A DNA stretch of 64,000 nucleotides. Source: Granulicella sp. L56 (GTDB taxonomy: Bacteria; Acidobacteriota; Terriglobia; Terriglobales; Acidobacteriaceae). A program made the translations under genes and the position numbers. Positions 17,232 to 25,771 of this stretch are shown here, piece by piece; within the stretch, counting starts at the first letter, position 1; each line of letters begins with the position of its first letter. The notes beneath the pieces are model-generated. The model searched no databases, was not told the origin of the DNA, and worked only from the letters and a program-made list of their open reading frames with translations. The stretch is from positions 2,348,645 to 2,412,644 of the forward strand of contig NZ_LMUS01000006.1 of NCBI RefSeq assembly GCF_009765835.1. Direction: 5' to 3'.

Positions 17232-18562
17232 TTTTTGGCTCGAAGAGATACAAGAAAAAATAACCAGCGCGAAGCTGAGGGTTTCGCGTAAGCGTTCGCC
17301 GACGGTATCTTCAGTTCAATCTCAGTGCCGGAGCCGAGCTTACTCCATATTTCAAAACTGGCCCCGATAAGTTTGGCCCGTTCGCGCATGCCGCGCAAGC
17401 CCCAGTGGCCGGGGACGTGTTCCTTATCGAGAACGCTGGTATCGATACCAGTGCCATCATCGCGGATTCGCAGCGTCAAGTGCCCATGGTCGTAACGTAT
17501 CTCCACTTCGATTCGTTTGGCGTCCGAGTGTCGAATCGCGTTTCGCAGCGCCTCCGCTGTAATCCGGTAGGCTTCGTCCCGGACCACGGGATTCAGGTCA
17601 TTCGGAGTGCCCTCCACCTGGACATTGAATTCTGGCAAACTCCCACTTGAAAAATTGCCGAGCAGTTCTTTGGCAAAACTTCTGATGGACTCCGCTAGAT
17701 CGATGGTCGTCAGTCCCATGGAGCGCAGTTCATGCACGGCGTCTCTGCCCTCGGTAATCGCACCGGATCCCTCCTCGATCGCACTATCGATTCGCGTCTT
17801 GGCGTCCTCGGGCCGCGCTGGCAGCAAATTCGACACGGTCTGAAAGCGGAGAAGCAGCCCTTGGAAGCTTTGCAGCAGAGTGTCGTGCAGCTCTCGCGCG
17901 ATGCGGGTCCGCTCATCCACGCGCGCTCGTAGCGTCGCGTTGAATTGCCGCTCAAGTTGGCTGAGGCGAAATTGATATAGTGCCCAAAGCAACAGAAGAA
18001 AGACTCCAACGCAGAGGACTTCGAACCATCTTGTCTGAAACCATGCGGGCGCGATGCTGAAGTCAAGGTTAGCGCCCTCTTCGTTCCATACACCATCGTT
18101 ATTGCAGGCGATAACTTGGAAACGATAATGGCCAGGCCCAAGACCGGTGTAAAAGGTCTCGCGGCGTGTTCCGGCGTCCTGCCAATCGTGGTCCGATCCC
18201 TCAAGCTTGTAGCGAAACAGGACGCGTTCAGGGATCGCCAGGCTAAGCGCGGTATAGTCGATTTCTATCCTTCCGGTGCGTGGAGGTACCACGAGTCCTT
18301 TCAGATTCGAATGTGTTTTCCCATTCCAAGCTAGCGACCTGATGAGGACGTTTGGCGGCGTTGAATTGCGGGCTTTAGCAAGCGACGCCGGATCGAGCCA
18401 TGCAACTCCTTTAATCGTGGCAAACCACAATCGGCCATCGCCGGCTTCAACAATCGACGGGATATATCTCTCTACAGCGAGGCCCGGAAGCCCGTCTAAG
18501 GTATCGAACTTCTCCCCTGAGACGGCGTAATCCGGGTTCTGTAACCACTTAAGCCTTAACAT
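17228..18562 (-). CDS. Y_Y_Y + HisKA_3 sensor kinase, C-terminal half of a split propeller kinase
   Basis: 444 residues. It starts with the last propeller blade ('LPGLAVERYIPSIVEAGDGRLWFATIKG', part: 'GDGRLWFATIKGVAWLDP'), then a Y_Y_Y domain ('FRYKLEGSDHDWQDAG') near 120-185, one membrane helix near 195-212, HisKA_3 'RIARELHDTLLQSFQGLLL' (part: 'ARELHDTLLQSFQG') near 245, and HATPase 'RDDGTGID' and 'GHWGLRGMRERA'. Family members are single proteins of about 1000 residues, so the upstream ORF (18549-20300) is its missing N-terminal half. The two overlap by 14 bp in different frames. The ATG at 18562 lacks a good ribosome site, so either coupling or a frameshift is possible. Confidence 0.85.
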   Translation of the reverse strand: MLRLKWLQNPDYAVSGEKFDTLDGLPGLAVERYIPSIVEAGDGRLWFATIKGVAWLDPASLAKARNSTPPNVLIRSLAWNGKTHSNLKGLVVPPRTGRIEIDYTALSLAIPERVLFRYKLEGSDHDWQDAGTRRETFYTGLGPGHYRFQVIACNNDGVWNEEGANLDFSIAPAWFQTRWFEVLCVGVFLLLLWALYQFRLSQLERQFNATLRARVDERTRIARELHDTLLQSFQGLLLRFQTVSNLLPARPEDAKTRIDSAIEEGSGAITEGRDAVHELRSMGLTTIDLAESIRSFAKELLGNFSSGSLPEFNVQVEGTPNDLNPVVRDEAYRITAEALRNAIRHSDAKRIEVEIRYDHGHLTLRIRDDGTGIDTSVLDKEHVPGHWGLRGMRERAKLIGASFEIWSKLGSGTEIELKIPSANAYAKPSASRWLFFLVSLRAKK

Positions 18563-20300
18563 GTGCGATGCCTGAAAATCCGCTGGTCCAAAGATCCCCT
18601 GCTGCCGTTTCCACCATACCCGTCACTCGTCCCGGCAGGCTCGGATCTTTCCACCGCAACATGTGAAACTCGCCCTTGCTGAATAGTTGAACGCCATCTT
18701 CCGCGCCAAGCCAGACGTGCGTCCCTTTCACTGTAAGAGAAATGGGATAGCGGTTCTTTCCGGTAAAGGTGTATCGGTGGTAGTTGGCGCCATCCCACTC
18801 GATCACGTGGTTCGAAAAAGCGAACCAAACATTGCCTGCCTCATCTCCTTCCATGGCGCCTAATATGCCAGGTTCTCTTCCGAGCGCTTTGTTCTCGTTT
18901 CCCCAAGTGTCGCCGATGCGCCGATCTACCTGTTGATCAAAGGTGATTAGCCAGAGGTTATTGTTTTTGTCGACTGCCATCGAGGCGACTAATTCGACGG
19001 CATCATTAGGGAAAGTGACGGGCTTTATCCCATCCCAGGAGGCCTTCCAGAGGTGTGGGCCGGCACCCAACCCACTCGACCATACATCGCCTTTGAGATC
19101 GCGCCGGATCGTCATGGTTTGCTTGGTTTTGGCAAACGTCTTCGTCCTGCCATCGGGACACACCTCGGTGAGAGGCAGGCTTCGGTTACCAGTCCAAACA
19201 CAACCATGGTCGCCGGACCCGACTGCAAACTGGTATTCATTGGTTGGCGGGGTCTCAAGCTGCGATATTACATTCCGTCGAAGTTGATCGAGCCCAGCGT
19301 TCGTCCCGATCCAAATGCTGCCTTCGCGGTCCACCAGAAGCTTCCGAACGACATCGGAACTCAGTCCCTGAGCAACGGTGAAGTTTTGCCCGGCCGCTGG
19401 ATCGATACTCACCCCGATTGGCACTCCAGTCGCGTCTGGAATTCGTTTCAATCCGGTGCTGCTTCCAGCCCAGAGTGTCCCGCTGCTATCGAAGGTAAAG
19501 TTTACGAATCGCGGACCTTTCGGACGGTCTGGATCTGGCGCGGAGGTTGCTTCGAACGGCACGCCATTCTCCGACACCCGCCGCAGTCCCACAGCGTCGG
19601 AGAGCCACACCGAGCCATTTGGCCCATTATGCAAATAACAATTATTTCCAGCCGCGCCGTCGCCATACCGGCTCAGCTTGAACCTAGTTCCACCGTGCGG
19701 CAGATACAGGAGTTTGCCTGAATCCATCTTCACCCAGAGAGTGCCAGCTCTGTCAAACAATATGGCGTAAGGAAGGCCGTTGGGAAGTCCATACTTCTCG
19801 CCTACCCGTTCGCACCTTCCTTCGCCCACGATGAACAGGCCGGCTGACCCGCCGACCCAAATTGTGCCGTCAGGTCCCTCAACAGTCGATTCCGTTGGCA
19901 ATCCCGGCGTGCAGCCCTTGATCGGATATGCCGATAATTTCCCGTCTCGCCAAAGTAGAAGTCCAGGCAATCGAGTTCTGAACCAGACATCTCCTGAAGA
20001 CGAGACGAAGGCTGAGAAAAGTTCGAAACCTTTCGTGGCTCCCGAAGTGATTTCGTCGGCAGTCTGAAAACGAGATCCGTCGAATCGGAAGACTCCCCTC
20101 GAAGTGCTCAGCCACAAATACCCGTCTGGACTTTGCTGAATGTCCAACACTGCACCCATCGCGCCGTTAGAGGACCACGCAGTGTGATGAAAGTTTCTCA
20201 ATTCCTGCGCGCCAACAGTCTGGATCACCCAGAACATCGTTGACAGCACAAGGAAACCGATCTGCGATCGTGTGATCGCACTGAGACGTGCCCGCAACAT
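18549..20300 (-). CDS. Periplasmic propeller sensor, N-terminal half of a split sensor kinase
   Basis: 583 residues from the ATG at 20300, chosen because GGGGAG lies 5 nt upstream; the frame is open to a GTG at 20351. A signal sequence or membrane anchor ('IGFLVLSTMFWVIQTVGAQ') is followed by many short repeats of the two-component-regulator propeller type: 'IQQSPDGYLWLSTSRGVFRFDG', 'TVEGPDGTIWVGGSAGLF', 'LLVDREGSIWIGTNAGLDQL' (each quoted in part: 'SPDGYLWLSTSRG', 'PDGTIWVGGSAG', 'REGSIWIGTNAG'). It would sense a periplasmic ligand, often a saccharide in relatives. It ends '...GIAHVKA' exactly where intact homologs run on into 'KWLQNPDY', which is found in the next frame. Confidence 0.83.
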   Translation of the reverse strand: MLRARLSAITRSQIGFLVLSTMFWVIQTVGAQELRNFHHTAWSSNGAMGAVLDIQQSPDGYLWLSTSRGVFRFDGSRFQTADEITSGATKGFELFSAFVSSSGDVWFRTRLPGLLLWRDGKLSAYPIKGCTPGLPTESTVEGPDGTIWVGGSAGLFIVGEGRCERVGEKYGLPNGLPYAILFDRAGTLWVKMDSGKLLYLPHGGTRFKLSRYGDGAAGNNCYLHNGPNGSVWLSDAVGLRRVSENGVPFEATSAPDPDRPKGPRFVNFTFDSSGTLWAGSSTGLKRIPDATGVPIGVSIDPAAGQNFTVAQGLSSDVVRKLLVDREGSIWIGTNAGLDQLRRNVISQLETPPTNEYQFAVGSGDHGCVWTGNRSLPLTEVCPDGRTKTFAKTKQTMTIRRDLKGDVWSSGLGAGPHLWKASWDGIKPVTFPNDAVELVASMAVDKNNNLWLITFDQQVDRRIGDTWGNENKALGREPGILGAMEGDEAGNVWFAFSNHVIEWDGANYHRYTFTGKNRYPISLTVKGTHVWLGAEDGVQLFSKGEFHMLRWKDPSLPGRVTGMVETAAGDLWTSGFSGIAHVKA

Positions 20301-20442
20301 CCCACTCCCCATATACTGCGGAAGGGATGCTATTTGCTTCTTGATCAGCACGCCTGCCTGCCGTTCCCTTTCTCGCCAGCCTCATTCAGCCGTGGATCAT
20401 CGCGACTCTTTTCAACTCTTCACTTATTCGCATGCCGGTCAA

Positions 20443-20487
20443 CTATAGAACGGGTTCGAAGGCAGGCACCATTATGCTTTGGTATTG
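20443..20487 (-). promoter_or_regulatory. Degenerate regulon promoter D-reverse (toward propeller sensor operon)
   Basis: Minus-strand CAATACCAAAGCATAATGG at 20469-20487 matches the operator except GC for GT in the core. CTATAG sits at the exact -10 spacing, with the better TATAGT overlapping it. Weaker than the other copies. Confidence 0.4.
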
Positions 20488-20587
20488 GTCAATTTATCCC
20501 GGAAGGAAGGGAGACAGTCGTTGCGTCTGAAATGAAGTATTTAGTGGATGGATCATGATGGCGATTCCGTCTCATGTCGAGGGACCC

Positions 20588-20601
20588 AATACCAAAGTAT
20601 T
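20588..20601 (+). promoter_or_regulatory. Operator-like palindrome upstream of six-PAS kinase
   Basis: AATAC-CAAA-GTATT, a perfect 5-bp inverted repeat with the AC-N4-GT core of the regulon operator. TTATAG lies at 20619-20624, closer than in the standard promoters, so the geometry differs; it could be a repressor or autoregulation site. Confidence 0.5.
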
Positions 20602-20627
20602 ATCGACATCGGAATGACTTATAGCGC

Positions 20628-23600
20628 ATGCTGTTGCTACTGAGCACTGCCAGAAAGGACCCCGTGGAGGATGAGTCCAGTCGCGTTGTCAACGCGTTAC
20701 CCGGATTGATTTGGATTGCGCTTACGAAAGGAAATGTTGATTTTGTAAATCGATACTGGTGCGAATATACCGGCATCGGTATGGGTGGAGCATGTGGTGT
20801 CGGCTGGCAGACTGCAATCCACCCCAAGGATCTTCCTGAGCTCCTCGAACGTTGGCAATCGATTATTGTCTCTGGTGAACCGGGTGAAATGGAAGCCCGC
20901 TTGCGGCGCTTCGATGGCGAATACCGTTGGTTTGTCTTCGCGGTAAATCCGATGCGCTACGAAGCGGGCCAGATTCTTAGATGGTATGGATTGAACTCCG
21001 ATATCGAGGACCGCATGCGTGCTAAAGAAGACTTGCACGCTCACCAGGGAGGCAGTTTTCTCTCGATCGGCGACGGAATTCCAGCGTTGATTTCATTTAC
21101 GAGTCCTACGGGCGAAATCGAAAGCGTGAATCGCCACTACTTGGAATACTTCGGAATCACGCTAGACGAAGCAAAACGCTGGGGAACGAATGACATGGTT
21201 CATCCAGCTCATCGTCAGACGACGCTTGATTCTTGGAGGCGTTCGGTACAGACGGGTAAGACCTTTGACGTAGAACACCGTGTGCGACGAGCCGATGGCG
21301 TCTATCGTTGGTTTCAGAGTAGGGGACTGCCTCTCAAGGACGTCGAAGGTCGAATCGTCAGCTGGTTTGTAACTGCGACTGATATTGACGACCGGAAGCT
21401 GGCGGAGGAGGCCCTGCAGAACAGCGAACGTAATTTCCGCCAGATTGTCGATAGTATTCCTGGGCTTGTGTGTACCCTGAGCCCAACCGGTGAGGTTGAA
21501 CAGCTCAACCGGCCCCTCCTGGAGTATTTCGGCAAGGCTTCCGCTGAACTCAAGGGCTGGAAGATGACCGATGCTGTCCATCCAGAGGACCTTCCTCGCG
21601 TCGTCGCCGCTTTTACTGATTCTGTAACGACAGGTACCCCCTACGATGTCGAACATCGTTGCCGCCGTTTCGATGGGATATATCGATGGTTTCAGGTTCG
21701 CGCCCTCCCTGTGCAAAATTCGGACGGTCAAATCGCCGGCTGGTACGTCCTGCTGACGGATATAGAAGACCTCAAACAAGCCGAAGAATCGCTAGAGTCC
21801 GGTGAACTTGACCTGAGATCGGTCATCAACACGATTCCTATGACGGCATGGTCTACCGAAGCAGACGGCTACTGCGATTTCGTTAATCGGCGCTGGCTCG
21901 ACTACTCCGGCCTCTCTTTAGAGCAGGTGCGAGGCTGGGGCTGGGGTGCTGTGATTCATCCCGATGACCTCGCTGACCTTGTGGAGCATTGGCAATCCTG
22001 TCTGGCCTCTGGTGCGTCAGTCAATACCGAAGCGCGCATGCGTCGGTTCGATGGTGTCTATCGTTGGTTCCTGTTCCTGGGCAACGCTTTACGGGACGAA
22101 TCCGGTGACATCGTCAAGTGGTTTGGAACGAACGTCGACATAGAAGATCGCAAGCAGTCCGATGAAGCCTTGCGGGCAAGCGCCCGCAATCTCGACCTGA
22201 TCATTAACACGATTCCTATGCTTGCATGGTCTACGGGGCCAGACGGCTTCGTCGAGTTTCTCAACAAGCGTTGGCTCAACTTCGCGGGCATGTCCGCAGA
22301 AGAGGGAGCTGGTTGGGGGTGGGCAGCTGTAATCCATCCAGAGGACTCGACGCGCCTTTTGGACTACTGGCAGGCGGCGATGGCTTCAGGCACCGATGTT
22401 GATGTGGAAGCACGCATACGTCGTTTTGATGGGGTGTATCGATGGTTCCTGTTTCGTGCCAGCCCGCTGCGCGATGAGCAGGGTACCATCCTCAAATGGT
22501 ATGGAACGAATGTCGACATAGAAGATCGCAAGCGTGCCGACGAGGGGTTGCGGCGCAGTGAAGCGTTTCTCGCAGAGGGTCAGAGGCTAAATCTAAGCGG
22601 CAGCTTTTCCTGGCGCTTGGACACGGAAGAGATCACTTTTTCGGATCAGCTCTATCGTATCTATGAATTTGATCAGGACACTCCAATTACGCTTGAACTG
22701 ATTGCCGGTCGATTGCATCCTGAAGATGTCTTGCTGGTGTCTGAAAAGACGGAGCTGGCGCGAACCGGCTGCAGCGATCTTGATCTCAACTATGAGTGCC
22801 GTCTGAAGATGCAAGATGGCTCAGTGAAGTATCTGCGCACGGTCGCTCATGCAACCAAAGACCGGGAAGGCAGGCCTGAGATCATCGGGGCGGTTCAGGA
22901 TGTGACGGAGCGAAGGCTATCGGAAGAGGCGCTTGGCAAAGTTCGATCGGAGCTTGCCCGCATGGCAAGGGTTGCCAGCCTGGGAGCTTTGACAGCCTCA
23001 ATCGCGCACGAAGTTAGTCAACCACTATCGGGGATCATTACAAACGCCAACACGGGAATACGAATGCTCGCCACTGAACCACCAAATGTCGATGGCGCCC
23101 TCGAAACTGTACGGCGCAGCCTCCGCGATGGTAACCGTGCATCTGAAGTCATCTCTAAATTGCGTGCGCTGTTCAGCAAGAAGAGCTTCACGGCCGAACT
23201 AGTGAACCTCAATGAGGCAACGCGTGAGGTAATTGCTCTTTTGCTAAGTGAACTCCAAAGAAATCGTGTGCTGCTGCGTACCGAACTTGAAGAGGATCTT
23301 CCCCCTGTCATTGGGGATCGCATCCAGCTTCAGCAGGTCATTTTAAACCTGCTGCTAAACGCTTCCGAGGCTATGACCGACGTCTACGATCGTCCAAGAG
23401 AGATACTCGTTAAAACGAATCGAGACGTCGACAATTCGGTGCGCTTCACTGTTCAGGACTCAGGTATTGGGATCGATCCGGAAGATCTGGACCGACTGTT
23501 TGACGCCTTTCACACTACAAAAAACGACGGTATGGGGATGGGTTTATCTGTCAGCCGGTCCATTATTGAGGCTCATCATGGACGCCTTTGTGCAATGTCC

Positions 23601-23720
23601 AATGATGGTCCCGGAGCCACTTTTTTCGTCTCTATGCCTGGTGCAAGAGAAAACAGAAATCTTTACTCAAATCAGGAACCTGCTCTGAACGACAAGCAGA
23701 GTGAGATGAGGGATCTATGA
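20628..23720 (+). CDS. Six-PAS cytoplasmic histidine kinase (FixL/TodS-like)
   Basis: 1030 residues from ATG 20628, which lacks a ribosome site. GTG at 20664 with AGGA 4 nt upstream gives 1018 residues and may be the true start. Six PAS/PAC units in tandem follow (roughly 20-130, 140-260, 265-385, 390-510, 515-635, 640-765), the first five ending '...DIEDRK'-like. The phosphoacceptor is 'TASIAHEVSQPLSGIIT' near residue 785, the N-box 'ILNLLLNASEAM', and the G-boxes 'DSGIGID' and 'GMGMGLSVS'. No membrane segments. Its stop overlaps the start of a lone receiver gene (ATGA), and a FixJ-type regulator follows. This is the best candidate sensor for the regulon promoters described here. Confidence 0.92.
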   Translation: MLLLLSTARKDPVEDESSRVVNALPGLIWIALTKGNVDFVNRYWCEYTGIGMGGACGVGWQTAIHPKDLPELLERWQSIIVSGEPGEMEARLRRFDGEYRWFVFAVNPMRYEAGQILRWYGLNSDIEDRMRAKEDLHAHQGGSFLSIGDGIPALISFTSPTGEIESVNRHYLEYFGITLDEAKRWGTNDMVHPAHRQTTLDSWRRSVQTGKTFDVEHRVRRADGVYRWFQSRGLPLKDVEGRIVSWFVTATDIDDRKLAEEALQNSERNFRQIVDSIPGLVCTLSPTGEVEQLNRPLLEYFGKASAELKGWKMTDAVHPEDLPRVVAAFTDSVTTGTPYDVEHRCRRFDGIYRWFQVRALPVQNSDGQIAGWYVLLTDIEDLKQAEESLESGELDLRSVINTIPMTAWSTEADGYCDFVNRRWLDYSGLSLEQVRGWGWGAVIHPDDLADLVEHWQSCLASGASVNTEARMRRFDGVYRWFLFLGNALRDESGDIVKWFGTNVDIEDRKQSDEALRASARNLDLIINTIPMLAWSTGPDGFVEFLNKRWLNFAGMSAEEGAGWGWAAVIHPEDSTRLLDYWQAAMASGTDVDVEARIRRFDGVYRWFLFRASPLRDEQGTILKWYGTNVDIEDRKRADEGLRRSEAFLAEGQRLNLSGSFSWRLDTEEITFSDQLYRIYEFDQDTPITLELIAGRLHPEDVLLVSEKTELARTGCSDLDLNYECRLKMQDGSVKYLRTVAHATKDREGRPEIIGAVQDVTERRLSEEALGKVRSELARMARVASLGALTASIAHEVSQPLSGIITNANTGIRMLATEPPNVDGALETVRRSLRDGNRASEVISKLRALFSKKSFTAELVNLNEATREVIALLLSELQRNRVLLRTELEEDLPPVIGDRIQLQQVILNLLLNASEAMTDVYDRPREILVKTNRDVDNSVRFTVQDSGIGIDPEDLDRLFDAFHTTKNDGMGMGLSVSRSIIEAHHGRLCAMSNDGPGATFFVSMPGARENRNLYSNQEPALNDKQSEMRDL

Positions 23721-24091
23721 AAATCAAACGCTCACTCGTCTCCGTCGTTGATGATGATGAATCGATACGTGAATCGCTGCCAGACTTGCTGAGGGAGTTG
23801 GGCTATGCCGCGCATACCTTTTCGTCGGCAGAAGAGTTTCTTGAATCAGACTATCTCCATCGGACCGACTGTTTAATCCTCGACATTGCAATGCCGGGCA
23901 TGACAGGACCCGAACTCCAAAGCGAATTGACGATTCGTCAACAGAGGATTCCGATCATCTTTATTACCGCCAAAAGAGATGAAGCACTCCGGCCACGCTT
24001 GCTCAAACTGGGAGCAGCAGAATGCCTGCTAAAGCCCTTCAGCGAAGCAGATCTTCTGGGAGCGCTCGATGCTGTGTTTCAAAAAAACTGA
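23717..24091 (+). CDS. Single-domain (CheY/FixJ-receiver-like) response regulator
   Basis: 124 residues, receiver only. 'SVVDDDESIRESL' near 10, phosphoacceptor Asp in 'CLILDIAMPGMTG' near 56, Thr in 'IIFITAKRD' and Lys in 'ECLLKPFSE'. It overlaps the kinase stop by 4 bp, so it is translationally coupled. With no output domain it may be a phosphate relay or sink between the six-PAS kinase and the FixJ-type regulator 83 bp downstream, whose receiver it resembles. Confidence 0.9.
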   Translation: MKIKRSLVSVVDDDESIRESLPDLLRELGYAAHTFSSAEEFLESDYLHRTDCLILDIAMPGMTGPELQSELTIRQQRIPIIFITAKRDEALRPRLLKLGAAECLLKPFSEADLLGALDAVFQKN

Positions 24092-24174
24092 AGACGCGAG
24101 ACGGCTTAGCTGCTTTATCGAATAAGCAATACCAGTAAGTCACGGGCCATAGGACACCATTTGAGGTCATCGCT

Positions 24175-24804
24175 ATGTCATATCCCACGCCAATAGTTTT
24201 CGTTGTAGACGACGATATTTCAGTACGTGAGTCGCTGGAAATGCTGATCCGTTGCGAGGGATGGGAATCTGAGACTTTTGCGTCTGCTGAGGAGTTTTTA
24301 AATCGCCCGCGTGCTCTTGCTCCTAGCTGTTTGATCTTGGATGTTTCACTTCCTGAACTGAATGGTCTCGATTTGCAGAAACGTATCGCTGTCGATCGAA
24401 AAGACATGCCGATCATATTTATCACCGGTTATGGAGACGTCCCCACGACAGTCAAGGCCATGAAAGCAGGAGCCGTCGAGTTTTTGACGAAGCCGTTCGA
24501 TGACACAACGTTATTGAACGCCATTCGGCACTCGATTGAACGCAGTCATATTATGCTTCGCCGGGAGACCGAGACTGGGACGCTCCGAGATTGTTACGCA
24601 TCACTGACACCTCGGGAGAGGGAAGTGCTAGCGCTCGTTGTTTGCGGACTTCCCAATAAACAGGTGGGTGCTGAGCTGGGCATCAGTGAGATTACCGTAA
24701 AGGCGCATCGAGGCAAGGTAATGCAAAAGATGCAAGCCGAATCTCTTCCCGACCTGGTAAAAATAGCGACGAGGCTTCGACTGACACCCGCGCACAAGGT
24801 TTGA
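24175..24804 (+). CDS. FixJ/StyR/TodT-type response regulator
   Basis: 209 residues. Receiver: 'FVVDDDISVRESLEMLIR', Asp in 'CLILDVSLPELNG' near 57, 'IIFITGYGDVPTTVKAMKAGAVEFLTKPF' (part: 'ITGYGDVPTTVKAMKAGA'), the last typical of the FixJ subfamily. LuxR-type DNA-binding domain: 'LTPREREVLALVVCGLPNKQVG', 'ISEITVKAHRGKVMQKM' near 145-190. FixJ-subfamily members bind short palindromes with an AC-N4-GT core as recalled for StyR and TodT, the same core as in the 15 promoters of this window. It is therefore my candidate activator; that assignment is inference. It forms a unit with the six-PAS kinase and lone receiver. Confidence 0.92.
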   Translation: MSYPTPIVFVVDDDISVRESLEMLIRCEGWESETFASAEEFLNRPRALAPSCLILDVSLPELNGLDLQKRIAVDRKDMPIIFITGYGDVPTTVKAMKAGAVEFLTKPFDDTTLLNAIRHSIERSHIMLRRETETGTLRDCYASLTPREREVLALVVCGLPNKQVGAELGISEITVKAHRGKVMQKMQAESLPDLVKIATRLRLTPAHKV

Positions 24805-24996
24805 CTTTTGCTGCAGAGAGCACTCCGCTCGTCCATCTGTTACGCACGACTACTCCGTTTAGCGATCGCAGCGCGTTGTCCCCCAGCTCAAAATGTGTGT
24901 CACTAAAGCGGGAAATAACTTGGGGGAACGTCCATTTTCGAGAAGCCAAACAACACGACACTGAGCACAATGCTAATCAATCGGAGGTTTTCTAAG

Positions 24997-25659
24997 TCAC
25001 GACTCGAGCATGTTGTGCAAGTATGCACGCAAGCCGATCTGCCGTAAATTATCTGATTTCCCGATGCCGGTTTGATCCGTATCTGTCGTCGAACCAGCTA
25101 CCGCTAATTCCACTTGATGGTGACAGTGGGGGCAAAGGCATTCGAAGCGCAGCAACTTCGTGTTTTGCAGACAATGAGGAAAAGTTCTCAAACATTCTGG
25201 GCAAGAGATTGCGAAAATAGCGAGAGCCTCGTCGTCGATCGGGACACGTGGTATCCAGATCGGTGCTGCGCCACGTATGGAATTACGTGTCGCCTCATCT
25301 TTGATCGAACGTAGAATCTCGAAGAATCGTGCGACGCTCGTTGAGCCTTTGGCATAAAAAGCATCGGCTGCAACCCCTTGGGGCACGGCTACGCCGAAAT
25401 ACGATCCGCTCATCGCAATGACGGCAATCGAAGGAAATCGCCGTCGTACGATTGATAGAAGTTCAAACCCGGACATACGAGGCATGTTCAGATCCGATAT
25501 GAGAACATCCGGCACTCGCTCCCGTATCGACGCGAGTGCGGCAAACCCATCTGAGGCCGTCCGAACGGTATAACCGCTTTCTCGAAAGATCTCAGAGAGT
25601 ATGTTAGCTAATATCTGGTTATCATCTATCACTAGAACGTCGTTCATTTCATTTGGCAA
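24997..25659 (-). CDS. Receiver domain fused to a Cys4 zinc-ribbon-like tail
   Basis: 220 residues from a TTG start with AAGGAGG 6-7 nt upstream. Residues 8-120 are a receiver ('VLVIDDNQIL', Asp in 'VLISDLNMPRMSG', 'IAVIAMSGSYFG', Lys in 'FYAKGS'). The C-terminal 60 residues hold 'CPECLRTFPHC' and 'CLCPHCHHQVEL', two CxxC knuckles that would form a zinc ribbon rather than a known output domain. The partner kinase is unknown. It stands alone between the FixJ-type regulator and the epoxide hydrolase gene. Confidence 0.8.
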   Translation of the reverse strand: MPNEMNDVLVIDDNQILANILSEIFRESGYTVRTASDGFAALASIRERVPDVLISDLNMPRMSGFELLSIVRRRFPSIAVIAMSGSYFGVAVPQGVAADAFYAKGSTSVARFFEILRSIKDEATRNSIRGAAPIWIPRVPIDDEALAIFAISCPECLRTFPHCLQNTKLLRFECLCPHCHHQVELAVAGSTTDTDQTGIGKSDNLRQIGLRAYLHNMLES

Positions 25660-25771
25660 AGCTTTCCTCCTTTCAAGACCCCGAGTTTCAACGGAAGCGT
25701 CAGCCCAGTCTTCCCTTTAGAGTTATAGAGAGACATCGCAAGCCTCTTTTTGGAGGGAACCGTCGCTCTAA

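Larger units (their letters stand above)
20301..20663. other. Divergent intergenic region with two operator-like palindromes
   Basis: About 330-360 bp between the propeller sensor gene and the six-PAS kinase gene. It contains a degenerate regulon promoter facing left (20443-20487) and a palindrome AATACCAAAGTATT at 20588-20601 just before the kinase gene. No small gene or terminator is seen. Confidence 0.6.

Noticed and set aside
19053-19721. 222-codon plus-strand frame inside the propeller sensor gene
   Set aside because: Antisense to a clear propeller-repeat protein; composition reflects the opposite strand.
24121-24170. GCAATACCAGTAAGTC before the FixJ-type regulator gene, as an autoregulatory site
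   Set aside because: Only one half matches and no promoter spacing follows; not strong enough to list as an operator.
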